DNA of 64,000 nucleotides from Dyadobacter bucti (GCF_005869225.1 NZ_SWFP01000009.1:124001-188000), one strand, 5' to 3'. Counted from the stretch's first letter, positions 27,790 through 36,247 are shown. Program-made: numbers and translations. Notes: generated by a model not told the origin, from the letters alone.

Positions 27790-28542
27790 ATGAAACGAAG
27801 TCTTTTAATATTTTTCTTAGTGCTTGCGGGAGTGGTTTGTGTCCGGGATTTGTATGCTCAGGGTGAACAAAAGGCCATCGTATTCTCAGGGGTTGTAGTC
27901 GGTGGAAAAACTACCGAACTGCTGCCTGGTGCTACCATATTTATTGTCAATGCGGGCCGCGGCACGTTGGCAAAAAGCGACGCATCGTTTACAATCCCTG
28001 TTTTTCCGGGTGACAGTATCGTTTTCAGCTACGTGGGTTACAAGAAACAATATCACGTTATTCCAAGAAATTACAATTCTGATATCTATTCGGCCATTGT
28101 CGCGCTTCGTGAAGATGTAGTGACGCTTTCCGGAGTTACGATTTATCCGTATTCTACCGAGGAAGAATTCAAAAAGGCATTTCTGGAATTGAAATTGCCT
28201 GACCAGGCCGACCGTGATGCTTTGGCAAGGAGTACGGATCCCGACTATCTGAACCGCATGGCTGCACAGGTCCCTAACAACGCGCAAACCAATTACCGGT
28301 ATTCGATGGATCAGCTGATGTTTGGACGGGAATCGGCTGCCAACAAAGGATTTGCGACCACATTCCCATTTTTGAACCCTTTTGCCTGGGCTAATTTTAT
28401 CAAATCGGTTAAAAGAGGTGACCTGAAACAAAAGGAATGGAGAAAAGAATTGAATGTAGCTCCCCGGGAAAATATCACCAAGCAGGATTTTCTTCCACCT
28501 GTCCCTGTTGAGAAAGAAGTTAAGAAAAACACGACGGATTAG
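27790..28542 (+). CDS. Secreted protein with CarboxypepD_reg-like domain
   Basis: 250 residues: signal peptide (KRSLLIFFLVLAGVVC, then a cleavage site before the first beta strand) and one carboxypeptidase-regulatory-like beta-sandwich (about 30-110; FSGVVVGGKTTELLPGATI, PGDSIVFSYVGYKKQYHVI). This is the domain at the N-terminus of TonB-dependent SusC proteins, here without a barrel. The rest (about 115-250) is polar and contains SVKRGDLKQKEWRKELNVAP. Role unknown; similar stand-alone proteins are frequent in Bacteroidota. The last 4 bases overlap the convergent lpxH gene. Confidence 0.75.
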   Translation: MKRSLLIFFLVLAGVVCVRDLYAQGEQKAIVFSGVVVGGKTTELLPGATIFIVNAGRGTLAKSDASFTIPVFPGDSIVFSYVGYKKQYHVIPRNYNSDIYSAIVALREDVVTLSGVTIYPYSTEEEFKKAFLELKLPDQADRDALARSTDPDYLNRMAAQVPNNAQTNYRYSMDQLMFGRESAANKGFATTFPFLNPFAWANFIKSVKRGDLKQKEWRKELNVAPRENITKQDFLPPVPVEKEVKKNTTD

Positions 28543-29360
28543 ACGTTTGCTGCGGGCAATTCCTGCTTAAATTTCCTTAATTCCAGACTTAGCCCATCAA
28601 ATACAGCATAATGCTGCTGGGTAACCCATTCCCCAAGATTAATGTATCGCGAGGTGGCATTTACCTGCATGTCCAGCACGAGGTGACGATGCCCGAAAAT
28701 GTAGAAATCATGATGCTGTAAAGCCTCGATTTCTTTGCAATACTGGAAAAGCCACTCGTTATCTTCACCCAAAAACCGCTCTTCTCCCTTATTGACATTC
28801 GCCAGCCGGCTTCGTTTCGACCATTCCATAGCGATCCACATGCCGACATCAGGATGTACGATCCGGAAAATCATCTGAAAAAAAGAGTTTTCGAAAATGT
28901 TCTTTAAAAACTTATAGGTATTGTCCCCGGGCCCGAGGCCATCCCCATGACCCACAAAAAACGACTGTTTTGTATTTTTTCCTCTAATCGTAAAAACAAC
29001 GGGATTGCGGTAAATGACGGCATTAAGCTCCTCTGTGAGATATCCCGACATCCACATATCATGGTTTCCGGTAAAGATGATCAGTTCAATGCCCTTATCA
29101 GAAAGTTCAGCGAGCTTGCCCAGAAAGCGAACAAAGCCTTTTGGGACTGCCTTTTTATATTCAAACCAAAAATCAAAGATATCACCGACCAGAAAAACGG
29201 TCTGAGCATCCTTTTGAATGGTATCGAGCCAGTTTACGAGCAACTTTTCTCTTTCCCGGCTTTTTGCCGCGGTAGGTACCCCGAGATGAAAGTCGGATGA
29301 AAAATAAATGCTGCGCCCTTCGTGTAATGAAATAGTCTTTTGCTCGAACTGAAGATTCAT
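28539..29360 (-). CDS. lpxH: UDP-2,3-diacylglucosamine diphosphatase LpxH
   Basis: 273-residue calcineurin-like metallophosphoesterase that cleaves UDP-2,3-diacylglucosamine to lipid X in lipid A synthesis. Metal ligands are in IYFSSDFHLGV, LVGDIFDFWFEY, FTGNHDMW, VGHGDGLGPGD and IFGHRHL. The FDFWF stretch and the length support LpxH over other phosphoesterases. ATG at 29360 preferred to the upstream extension because it places SSDFHLG at the usual depth. It is unlinked to the lpxD operon. Confidence 0.88.
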   Translation of the reverse strand: MNLQFEQKTISLHEGRSIYFSSDFHLGVPTAAKSREREKLLVNWLDTIQKDAQTVFLVGDIFDFWFEYKKAVPKGFVRFLGKLAELSDKGIELIIFTGNHDMWMSGYLTEELNAVIYRNPVVFTIRGKNTKQSFFVGHGDGLGPGDNTYKFLKNIFENSFFQMIFRIVHPDVGMWIAMEWSKRSRLANVNKGEERFLGEDNEWLFQYCKEIEALQHHDFYIFGHRHLVLDMQVNATSRYINLGEWVTQQHYAVFDGLSLELRKFKQELPAANV

Positions 29361-29416
29361 GGGATGATTACAAATGCGGTGCAATTTACGATCTTCCTTT
29401 TAAAAGGCATCAGCAA

Positions 29417-29433
29417 GCAGGCAGAATGCCTGC
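29417..29433. repeat. Short perfect inverted repeat
   Basis: GCAGGCA, GAA, TGCCTGC: a 7-bp stem with 3-base loop in the 140-bp divergent region between lpxH and the secreted protein gene. No T-run follows, so it may be a protein-binding or RNA hairpin site rather than a terminator. Confidence 0.35.
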
Positions 29434-29500
29434 CAGAGCCGGATTTATATGGTTTTCCGGCAGTCTCTTTTTAGATTGCAATAGTAAAATTTAATTAACG

Positions 29501-30244
29501 ATGAACAGAAAATATTTTTATTGCTTTTTGTTGAGCGCGTTATTAGCGGGCATTCAACCTACAAATGCACAAGCGGTTAAGAAAATCCCGGCCGACAAGC
29601 AGCGTGCAACCCAGTGGAGCCCGGCCAAGGGACAGTATTATTTTAGCCACGCCCTTGTATTTGATTATGAGAACAAAACAGAAAAAACAAGAGGCTCCCT
29701 CAAAATCCATGTCGATCCGGTAACTGGTGCCATGTGCTTTCAGAAAGAGAGCAGCTTCAAGCTGGGGGCGAAATCATTTGATTTCATTATAGGTTTCCCG
29801 GATGGGAAATATATTTATTGCGGGGTGGATGAAAACGGTAAGAAGGTAAAGATTACGGAAATCCAGGAAGCCTTGAAACTTGACGCAGAAACGAAAGCAC
29901 AGCAAAAGGAGGATTTCACAACATACTGTATCCCCACTGCGAATACCCGCCAGGAATTCGGGCTGGAAAGTCAGGAGTATGATCTGGGCTACGCCACCTC
30001 GGACGCGAAAGATAAGATTTGGCTTGCAAAAACACCTTTCAGCGTTTATTCATTATATGGTTTCGAGCTTATTGAAGGGGCAGTCAGTTTGCCGGTTTCG
30101 TTCGATTACATGCACCTGCTTGCACCCGACCAGCTTTTGACAGAGATCAATTCAAAAGATCTGGTTTTGAAGTTGACTTCATTCGGGCGGGATCCTTTTC
30201 TGGCGGTTACAAAAGGATATCAGGAGCTGAAAGTCAATGACTGA
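29501..30244 (+). CDS. Secreted protein of unknown function
   Basis: 247 residues with a signal peptide (NRKYFYCFLLSALLAGIQPTN, Ala-x-Ala site before AVKKIP). The mature part is beta-rich with no motif I recognise: FSHALVFDYENKTEKTRG, then DFIIGFPDGKYIYCGVDENG. Two or three Cys are present but not in a CxxC arrangement. Divergent from lpxH and convergent with the DUF4494 gene; no functional hint from context. Confidence 0.65.
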   Translation: MNRKYFYCFLLSALLAGIQPTNAQAVKKIPADKQRATQWSPAKGQYYFSHALVFDYENKTEKTRGSLKIHVDPVTGAMCFQKESSFKLGAKSFDFIIGFPDGKYIYCGVDENGKKVKITEIQEALKLDAETKAQQKEDFTTYCIPTANTRQEFGLESQEYDLGYATSDAKDKIWLAKTPFSVYSLYGFELIEGAVSLPVSFDYMHLLAPDQLLTEINSKDLVLKLTSFGRDPFLAVTKGYQELKVND

Positions 30245-30300
30245 AAAAATTGAGCACCGGGTTGCATTTGTAACAGATCCAGCCCGGTACTATTTAAAAT

Positions 30301-30807
30301 TTATGCAGTTTCAGCAGCAGCTCTTTCAGCCATTACTTCCGAAAGTGGCCGCATATTGGCCGGAATTTCCTGCTCTTCTTCTTCGGCAGTGTATGGGAAT
30401 ACATCCAGGATCGGGGTAAGGTTAATATCTGTCGTTTCATAAGGGATCAGGAAATTACGCATGCTTTCGTTGATCCGGTCGAGCGCTTGCTGAATACCAT
30501 CTGCATTCACGAGCATGTAATTCACGATCTTTTTTTCTTTGCCACTTTTTTCATCCACAGAAAAATAGATCACTTTAGCCTTAAACCATTGTTCTCCATC
30601 CTCATATGCGAACAGATCTGCGAGCCGCATGCGGGTAATGCTGGAGACACTGAAATCGCTGGCACCGGTAACAATCTGCTTATAAAGCCTTGCTTCCGAC
30701 TCTGTGTAGGACACTGCATCCACAAGATATACTTCATTAATTGTCTTCAGACTTCCCGCGTCGTCCTCTTTTTGATACCTGATTTTTCCTAAATACCAGC
30801 TTGCCAT
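30301..30807 (-). CDS. DUF4494 family protein
   Basis: 168 residues beginning ASWYLGKIRYQKEDDAGSLK, then INEVYLVDAVSYTESEARLY; the SWYxGKIRY and VDAxSYTEAE motifs mark DUF4494, a small cytosolic family of unknown role found in Bacteroidota chromosomes and phages. No phage genes adjoin it here. It has its own well-formed promoter (30839-30869) and is monocistronic. Confidence 0.78.
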   Translation of the reverse strand: MASWYLGKIRYQKEDDAGSLKTINEVYLVDAVSYTESEARLYKQIVTGASDFSVSSITRMRLADLFAYEDGEQWFKAKVIYFSVDEKSGKEKKIVNYMLVNADGIQQALDRINESMRNFLIPYETTDINLTPILDVFPYTAEEEEQEIPANMRPLSEVMAERAAAETA

Positions 30808-30838
30808 GATCGTTTTGTTTTTTAAACTGAAAAGTCTG

Positions 30839-30869
30839 CAAATGTATATGCTGGCATTAATGCATCCAA
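30839..30869 (-). promoter_or_regulatory. Bacteroidota sigma-A-type promoter for the DUF4494 gene
   Basis: Reading the minus strand: TTG at 30869-30867, 20-base spacer, then TACATTTG at 30846-30839. This matches the consensus TTG-N17-23-TAnnTTTG exactly. It implies a leader of about 25 nucleotides before the ATG at 30807. Confidence 0.7.
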
Positions 30870-30978
30870 TAATCCGTGTTTTTAAACCGGGGAAAAAATA
30901 TAAGGGATGCCTGATAATGCACGTGGCATGCGTGCGTTGTGAAACCGACTGTTTAACTTGCGGAAAAAAAAGACAAAG

Positions 30979-31608
30979 ATGAAAAAATGCATTTGGGGCG
31001 CATTATTGCTGGTCGCCGGAATATTATCAAGTTGTGGCGTAGGTCGTCAGGTATCAGAAGCCAAGACATTTGGGGAATGTAAATACGACATTGCTTCCGT
31101 GGACAGCGTTTATCTCGCCGGAATAGATGTTCGTGAGTTCAAAAACATCAAAAGTTTCAGCGATTTCGATCTCGCCAAATATCCGGGGCTTGCTTTAGCA
31201 CTTTTCAGGAAAAATGTTCCGCTTGATCTCCGGGTTAACGTCGATATCACAAATCCGACTAAAAAGCGTGCAGCCATCAACCAGCTTGAATATAAGGTAC
31301 TCTTGTCCGATAACGAGTTATTCAATGGATTCTTGAACCAGATGATTGAAGTTATGCCTGGAACGGGAAGTACGCGTGTGCCTGTAAGACTGAACACAAA
31401 TGCCTATCGGTTGCTTTCCGATGATAAAACACGTGACGAATTCATCAATATGGTTCTCGCCCTCACCGGTAAATCGGGTGCGAAGCCAGCAAAGTTTATT
31501 GTAAAAGTGAGACCCACGCTGGACCTTGCAGGAAAACAAGTGAATTACCCCGGCTATATCACCTTTGAAAAGGAGATTACCAGTCAAATGATCACCGGAA
31601 CCCGATAA
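30979..31608 (+). CDS. Lipoprotein with LEA14-like (water stress/hypersensitive) fold
   Basis: 209 residues starting at the ATG at 30979: KKCIWGALLLVAGILSS followed by the lipobox Cys. An upstream in-frame TTG is less likely. The mature part (VDVTNPTKKRAAINQLEYKV-like strands, FLNQMIEVMPGTGSTRVP) resembles the LEA type 2 beta-sandwich, e.g. 'NPT' after a beta-strand. Function unknown; probably outer-membrane anchored. It starts a plus-strand run into the following membrane protein, 33 bp later. Confidence 0.7.
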   Translation: MKKCIWGALLLVAGILSSCGVGRQVSEAKTFGECKYDIASVDSVYLAGIDVREFKNIKSFSDFDLAKYPGLALALFRKNVPLDLRVNVDITNPTKKRAAINQLEYKVLLSDNELFNGFLNQMIEVMPGTGSTRVPVRLNTNAYRLLSDDKTRDEFINMVLALTGKSGAKPAKFIVKVRPTLDLAGKQVNYPGYITFEKEITSQMITGTR

Positions 31609-31640
31609 CGGTTTTGCTTTAATAAAATTTTCACTCCGTT

Positions 31641-33470
31641 TTGAAGATATTTTTAGATAACCCCTGTTTGTTCGAATATTTCGGGCTCGTCCTGGTTCTG
31701 CTGTTACTTTTTCTTATTTCCTGCTTTTTTAAAGAGCTGCTTGTATTAAAAAAGTGGTTGGGGCTGGGTCTTGTAGTAGTTCCGATCGTTTATTTCTACA
31801 TCATTCTGGAATCGCATATTATCAATATTCCTTTTACGGATGATTATAATTTGCTCGAAACCGTTCACAATTTCAGGAACAGTAATAGTTTTCTGGATTC
31901 TGTAAAGATACTTTTTGAGCAGGTAAACCAGCACAGGTTCGCTTTTGAACGGATTGTAATGCTGATCATGGTCTTTCTGACCGGGACAGTTAATATAAAA
32001 ATACAGATTCTGATAGGGAATCTTTTTATGCTTGGCATCCTGTATCTTTTATTCCTCGCATTAAAAAGAGAGCGAATCAGCTGGTATTACTTCATACCGG
32101 TTCCGTACATGCTTTTCAATCTTGCTTACTTCGAAAATGCATATTGGGGAATTGCCGCAATCCAGAATACCCCTCTGATCTTTTTTTCATTTTTGTCTGC
32201 TTATGGGGTTGCCCGGCAGGACAGGAAAGGCTGGTATATCGGCCTCTCATTTGCTTTGATCGCAACTTTTACCAGTGGGAGCGGTTTGTTGACCTGGATT
32301 GTGGGGGCTATTATACTTGGATTTCAGAAACGTTTTAAATTATTGGGTCAGTGGTTTGGCATTGCCACTTGCGTTGTTCTTTTCTATTTCCTGTTTGATT
32401 ATTATTTCATCGTTTCCGACGGAGAAAAAGTCTGGGAACATCCTGTATTCAATACCGTCTTCATATTGGGTTTTTGGGGGAATGCCCTATATCTCGATAT
32501 TCCTCACCCTTTGGTGCCTGTTTTTTATGAAGACTTGGTATGGTGCGTAATACTTGGAGCTGGTATCGCACTGGTGTTTTTCGTTTGGTTCCTGAAAATC
32601 TGGCTGGGCAAAAATCCCACCAGAAGCTACTGGTTTTTGTGGGGTGCATTGATGTTCTCGATGGGTACGGGGGCGATGTTCGTAGTTAGCAGGCCGCTCG
32701 CCAACTACCTGATGTATGGTGGCAACGTGCTTTCAAGACGGTATATGATTTTCGGTGTAGTACTCGTCGCTACGGCTTATGTCTGCATTTTGTTATTAAG
32801 CAAAAACAGCAAAAAATTAAAAAATGTTGTCGCTGTCCTGGGCATGACCGGATTTTTAGCGCTCAATTTTACAAGCTACTTTACGTCGACCATCCATGTT
32901 CGTAAAATGTATGAGGATTTACGGATCGACGGTTTTTTCTGGAAAAACTACGAGACATTTTTAACAACGGGAGAAGAATTCGAAGATGTGCCTTTCTGGA
33001 ACCACCCGACCAGAATGGCCAACCTGATCGATACGATCCAGGCAGCCGGGTTGAGCGATCTTTACCAGTTCAATACATTCCCGGGTCACCAAAAAATCAT
33101 TGCCGAAACGGGGGTGAAGGATCATTTGTTCGACGGGGCCTTTGAGATGAAAATCGAATACCGGAATGCGGGAGACAACTTACCGGCGAAATACCTCATT
33201 TTCCGGGCCACAAAGGGTAAAAAAGAAAGTCCGCGGTACTTCGTCCTGGCATCAGAGGATCATAACCTGGTTTTGCCCGCGTTGCCTGTTCCTTATTCGG
33301 TGACGGATTTTCTGAGGAAAAAAACATATTACAGCGATGATGTCCAATATGCATTGTTCCGGCAAAAACTTCCTGCCGGTAAATATGATGTATGGATGAT
33401 GTCGGAAAATACCTCGGGGCCTCAGAAATGGCGGTCTGAATTTACCGGGAAGAAAGTTTTTTTATTTTAA
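31641..33470 (+). CDS. Polytopic membrane protein, GT-C glycosyltransferase-like
   Basis: 609 residues with about nine to eleven membrane segments to about residue 425, then a soluble C-terminal domain of roughly 180 residues. The acidic pair in NIPFTDDYNLLETV lies in the loop after the second membrane segment, where GT-C enzymes keep a catalytic Asp, so lipid-linked glycosyl transfer is a possibility (inference). No strong family match. The start must be TTG at 31641: an in-frame TAA sits at 31623 and there is no ATG between. Neighbours: a lipoprotein before and xth 22 bp after. Confidence 0.6.
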   Translation: MKIFLDNPCLFEYFGLVLVLLLLFLISCFFKELLVLKKWLGLGLVVVPIVYFYIILESHIINIPFTDDYNLLETVHNFRNSNSFLDSVKILFEQVNQHRFAFERIVMLIMVFLTGTVNIKIQILIGNLFMLGILYLLFLALKRERISWYYFIPVPYMLFNLAYFENAYWGIAAIQNTPLIFFSFLSAYGVARQDRKGWYIGLSFALIATFTSGSGLLTWIVGAIILGFQKRFKLLGQWFGIATCVVLFYFLFDYYFIVSDGEKVWEHPVFNTVFILGFWGNALYLDIPHPLVPVFYEDLVWCVILGAGIALVFFVWFLKIWLGKNPTRSYWFLWGALMFSMGTGAMFVVSRPLANYLMYGGNVLSRRYMIFGVVLVATAYVCILLLSKNSKKLKNVVAVLGMTGFLALNFTSYFTSTIHVRKMYEDLRIDGFFWKNYETFLTTGEEFEDVPFWNHPTRMANLIDTIQAAGLSDLYQFNTFPGHQKIIAETGVKDHLFDGAFEMKIEYRNAGDNLPAKYLIFRATKGKKESPRYFVLASEDHNLVLPALPVPYSVTDFLRKKTYYSDDVQYALFRQKLPAGKYDVWMMSENTSGPQKWRSEFTGKKVFLF

Positions 33471-33492
33471 ATATATCAAAGCATAGCATACA

Positions 33493-34263
33493 ATGCAGAT
33501 TCTGACATATAATCTCAACGGTATCAGGGCGGCTTTAAGAAATGGGCTGATCGAATGGCTAAGTACGAAGCCGGTGGATTTACTTTGTTTTCAGGAGGTT
33601 AAGGCCACGCCCGACGTGGTTGACTTGTCAGGTTTTCAAGCGCTGGGTTACGAATTGATCGGCTGGCATGCTGCTGAAAAGAAAGGCTATAGTGGCGTAG
33701 CTATGTTCTCAAAAATAAAACCGGATCTGGTATCAATCGGATGCTCGATCCAGACTTATGATACAGAAGGACGGATATTGAGGGCTGATTTCGGTGATCT
33801 CACTGTTCTGAACTGTTATTTTCCTTCAGGTACAAGCGGAGAAATCCGTCAGGGCGTTAAGATGACATTTCTGGCTGATTTTTACGAATGGGTGAATGAA
33901 CTTAGGAAAGAACGCCCTAACCTGATCATCTGCGGCGACTATAATATTGCGCATACAGAGATCGATATTCATGACCCGGTACGAAATAAAAAAACGTCGG
34001 GCTTCCTGCCGGAAGAACGGGATTGGATGACGAAATGGTTTGGCAGCGGTTATACCGATGCTTTCAGGTTTAAAAACCCGGATCTCCGGGAATATTCATG
34101 GTGGACCTACCGGGCCGGTGCACGAGGTAACAACAAGGGATGGCGGATTGACTATATTTCGGTTGCTGATACGATCAAAGACAGAATTGTGTCGAGCAGG
34201 CAATATAACGATGCGGTGCATTCCGACCATTGTCCGGTTTTTCTGGACATTGAAAACGAATAG
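33493..34263 (+). CDS. xth: Exodeoxyribonuclease III
   Basis: 256-residue Mg-dependent DNase of the exonuclease III/AP endonuclease family, acting in base excision repair. LTYNLNGIRAALRNGL, CFQEVKA (Glu), ICGDYNIAHTEID (Asp, Asn), YTDAFR, WWTYR, WRIDYI and the catalytic His in HSDHCPVFLDI are all present. Short spacer to the upstream membrane-protein gene; Uma2 genes follow. Confidence 0.95.
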   Translation: MQILTYNLNGIRAALRNGLIEWLSTKPVDLLCFQEVKATPDVVDLSGFQALGYELIGWHAAEKKGYSGVAMFSKIKPDLVSIGCSIQTYDTEGRILRADFGDLTVLNCYFPSGTSGEIRQGVKMTFLADFYEWVNELRKERPNLIICGDYNIAHTEIDIHDPVRNKKTSGFLPEERDWMTKWFGSGYTDAFRFKNPDLREYSWWTYRAGARGNNKGWRIDYISVADTIKDRIVSSRQYNDAVHSDHCPVFLDIENE

Positions 34264-34317
34264 AAGACGGCGGGTTGCTATGCTTTTGGGAAGTGCCCTA
34301 TTTATCGCACTTTTTTG

Positions 34318-34325
34318 TATTTTTG
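34318..34325 (+). promoter_or_regulatory. -7 element before the first Uma2 gene
   Basis: TATTTTTG fits TAnnTTTG and lies 26 bases before the ATG at 34352, supporting that start over an upstream extension. No TTG lies within 17-23 bases. Confidence 0.4.
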
Positions 34326-34351
34326 ATAAAAGCAGAAATAAAAATGAGGTC

Positions 34352-34936
34352 ATGAATATTCAGATGCCGGTAACTTTAAAAATGGGCGACCTGATGAGTG
34401 AAGAGGAATTCTTCCAGTTTTGCCAAATGAACGACACACTAGAGTTCGAAAGGGACTCACATGGAAATATTATTCTTATGTCTCCGACAGGATCATTTAC
34501 AGGTAATTTTAATCTACGGGTTTCAGGACATTTATTTCTTTGGAATGAAGGTTCCGGTCTTGGAGAGGTGTTTGATTCCTCTACAGGCTTTACACTTCCA
34601 AACGGAGCTATAAGATCTCCTGATGTTTCATGGATAAAAAGTGACAATTGGAACGCGCTTTCTCAGGAAGAAAAAGAGCAATTCGCGCCGATCTGTCCTG
34701 ATTTTGTTATTGAAATACGTTCAAAATCAGATGAGCTGCAATACCTGCAGGATAAGATGCTGGAATACCTCGCCAACGGCAGTGAACTTGGCTGGCTTAT
34801 TGATCGCTTTGAAGGAAAAGTAGGTGTTTACCGGTCAGGACGGGCCGTGACTGTTCATGATACGCTTGATATTGACCTTTCCGGCGAATCGGTTTTACCA
34901 GGTTTTTTGCTTAATCCTGGTGCCCTGATCAAATAG
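34352..34936 (+). CDS. Uma2 family (DUF820) putative endonuclease, copy 1
   Basis: 194 residues of the PD-(D/E)xK-like Uma2/DUF820 family. The active-site candidates are SPDV (Asp91), CPDFVIEIRSKSDE (Glu121, Arg123) and the following DKMLEYLANGSELGWLIDRF, usual Uma2 features; real nuclease activity is unproven in most members. A longer in-frame reading would add a hydrophobic N-terminus (from about 34280), but homology begins at 34352 and the downstream twin starts at the same residue. The downstream twin, 12 bp away, is nearly identical except for residues 52-69. Confidence 0.82.
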   Translation: MNIQMPVTLKMGDLMSEEEFFQFCQMNDTLEFERDSHGNIILMSPTGSFTGNFNLRVSGHLFLWNEGSGLGEVFDSSTGFTLPNGAIRSPDVSWIKSDNWNALSQEEKEQFAPICPDFVIEIRSKSDELQYLQDKMLEYLANGSELGWLIDRFEGKVGVYRSGRAVTVHDTLDIDLSGESVLPGFLLNPGALIK

Positions 34937-34948
34937 TCTCAACGCAAT

Positions 34949-35533
34949 ATGAACATTCAGATGCCGGTAACTTTGAAGATGGGCGACCTGATGAGTGAAG
35001 AGGAATTCTTCCAGTTTTGCCAAATGAACGACACACTAGAGTTCGAAAGGGACTCGCATGGAAATATTATTCTTATGTCTCCGACAGGATCTTTTACGGG
35101 TGGATTTAATTCTAAAGTTTTAACTGAGCTTGGAATTTGGAATAAAGAAAATCAGTTGGGCGAAGTGTTTGATTCCTCTACCGGCTTTACACTTCCAAAC
35201 GGAGCTATAAGATCTCCGGATGTTTCATGGATAAAAAGTGACAATTGGAACGCGCTTTCTCAGGAAGAAAAAGAGCAATTTGCGCCGATCTGTCCTGATT
35301 TTGTTATTGAAATACGTTCAAAATCAGATGAGCTGCAATACCTGCAGGATAAGATGCTGGAATACCTCGCCAACGGCAGTGAACTTGGCTGGCTTATTGA
35401 CCGCTTTGAAGGAAAAGTAGGTGTTTACCGGTCAGGACAGGCCGTGACTGTTCATGATACGCTCGATATTGACCTTTCGGGCGAATCGGTTTTACCAGGT
35501 TTTTTGCTTAATCCCGGTGCCCTGATCAAGTAA
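34949..35533 (+). CDS. Uma2 family (DUF820) putative endonuclease, copy 2
   Basis: 194 residues, tandem duplicate of the gene before it. Outside residues 52-69 it differs at one residue (Gln164 in place of Arg164), and at the DNA level by scattered silent changes. Within 52-69 most residues differ (GFNSKVLTELGIWNKENQ versus NFNLRVSGHLFLWNEGSG). It has the same SPDV and CPDFVIEIRSKSD motifs. The 12-bp spacer shows it is cotranscribed with copy 1; the next gene starts 21 bp later. The pattern suggests duplication followed by localised diversification or gene conversion of the flanks. Confidence 0.82.
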   Translation: MNIQMPVTLKMGDLMSEEEFFQFCQMNDTLEFERDSHGNIILMSPTGSFTGGFNSKVLTELGIWNKENQLGEVFDSSTGFTLPNGAIRSPDVSWIKSDNWNALSQEEKEQFAPICPDFVIEIRSKSDELQYLQDKMLEYLANGSELGWLIDRFEGKVGVYRSGQAVTVHDTLDIDLSGESVLPGFLLNPGALIK

Positions 35534-35554
35534 TCCTTCAACCCACGTCATAGT

Positions 35555-36151
35555 TTGTTCCGGTATTTTTTAATTTACAAGCCTTTTGGAATGCTTTCCC
35601 AGTTTAGTCGTGAAGGGGAGCACCCGACACTGGCAGATCTCGACTTCAAGTTCCCCAAAGATGTATACCCGGTCGGCAGGCTGGATTCTGATAGTGAAGG
35701 GTTACTGCTGCTCACGAACGACAACTTTTTAAAGACCAAGCTCCTCGAACCCAGAAACCGGCACGTCCGGACTTATTATGTGCAGGTAGAAGGTGAAATG
35801 ACTGAGGAAGCATGTGCATCGCTCAGCAACGGGGTTACAATTTCAATTAACGGAAAATCATACCATACGCTCCCGGCAGCTGCACATTTGATAGAGGAGC
35901 CGTTTCTACCCGAGCGAAACCCGCCGATCAGGTTCCGCAAAAATATCCCGGTTTCCTGGGTTTCCATTTCTTTACACGAAGGAAAAAATCGTCAGGTCAG
36001 ACGGATGACCGCTGCGGTCGGCTTTCCTACGCTCCGGCTTGTACGCTGGTCAGTTGGAAAAATTTCTTTGGCTGATCAAAAAGGAAATTCTGCTAACCCA
36101 GGCGACGTATGGGAAGTTAGCGCAAAAGACGCGCAACGCTTTTACCTGTGA
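35555..36151 (+). CDS. RsuA/RluE-type pseudouridine synthase
   Basis: 198 residues lacking an S4 domain; converts a uridine in rRNA or tRNA to pseudouridine. LIYKPFGMLSQF at the N-terminus, the catalytic Asp in YPVGRLDSDSEGLLLLTND, and GKNRQVRRMTAAVG are the family motifs. The RluE group (23S rRNA U2457) is the closest by layout, but the target is not decided. The start is TTG at 35555: an in-frame TAA is at 35531 and no ATG lies between it and the conserved YKPFGM. Confidence 0.85.
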   Translation: MFRYFLIYKPFGMLSQFSREGEHPTLADLDFKFPKDVYPVGRLDSDSEGLLLLTNDNFLKTKLLEPRNRHVRTYYVQVEGEMTEEACASLSNGVTISINGKSYHTLPAAAHLIEEPFLPERNPPIRFRKNIPVSWVSISLHEGKNRQVRRMTAAVGFPTLRLVRWSVGKISLADQKGNSANPGDVWEVSAKDAQRFYL

Positions 36152-36186
36152 TCCGTTACGTAGCAGCATAAAACAACTTAGCACCC

Positions 36187-36216
36187 TTGCCAAACCGGAT
36201 AGAAGGGTTAATTTTG
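36187..36216 (+). promoter_or_regulatory. Bacteroidota sigma-A-type promoter for mutS
   Basis: TTG at 36187-36189, 19-base spacer, TAATTTTG at 36209-36216: a full match to TTG-N17-23-TAnnTTTG. It implies a leader of about 25 nucleotides to the TTG start of mutS at 36248. Confidence 0.72.
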
Positions 36217-36247
36217 TACATATCCTGTTCTTAAAAAAGGCTAATAA

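Noticed and set aside
30237..30419. 60-residue plus-strand ORF after the secreted protein
   Set aside because: Overlaps the convergent DUF4494 gene antisense; no motif or ribosome site.
34264..34351. N-terminal extension of Uma2 copy 1 with a hydrophobic stretch (from about 34280)
   Set aside because: Copy 2 begins at the equivalent residue without it, and a -7 element lies between; most likely non-coding.
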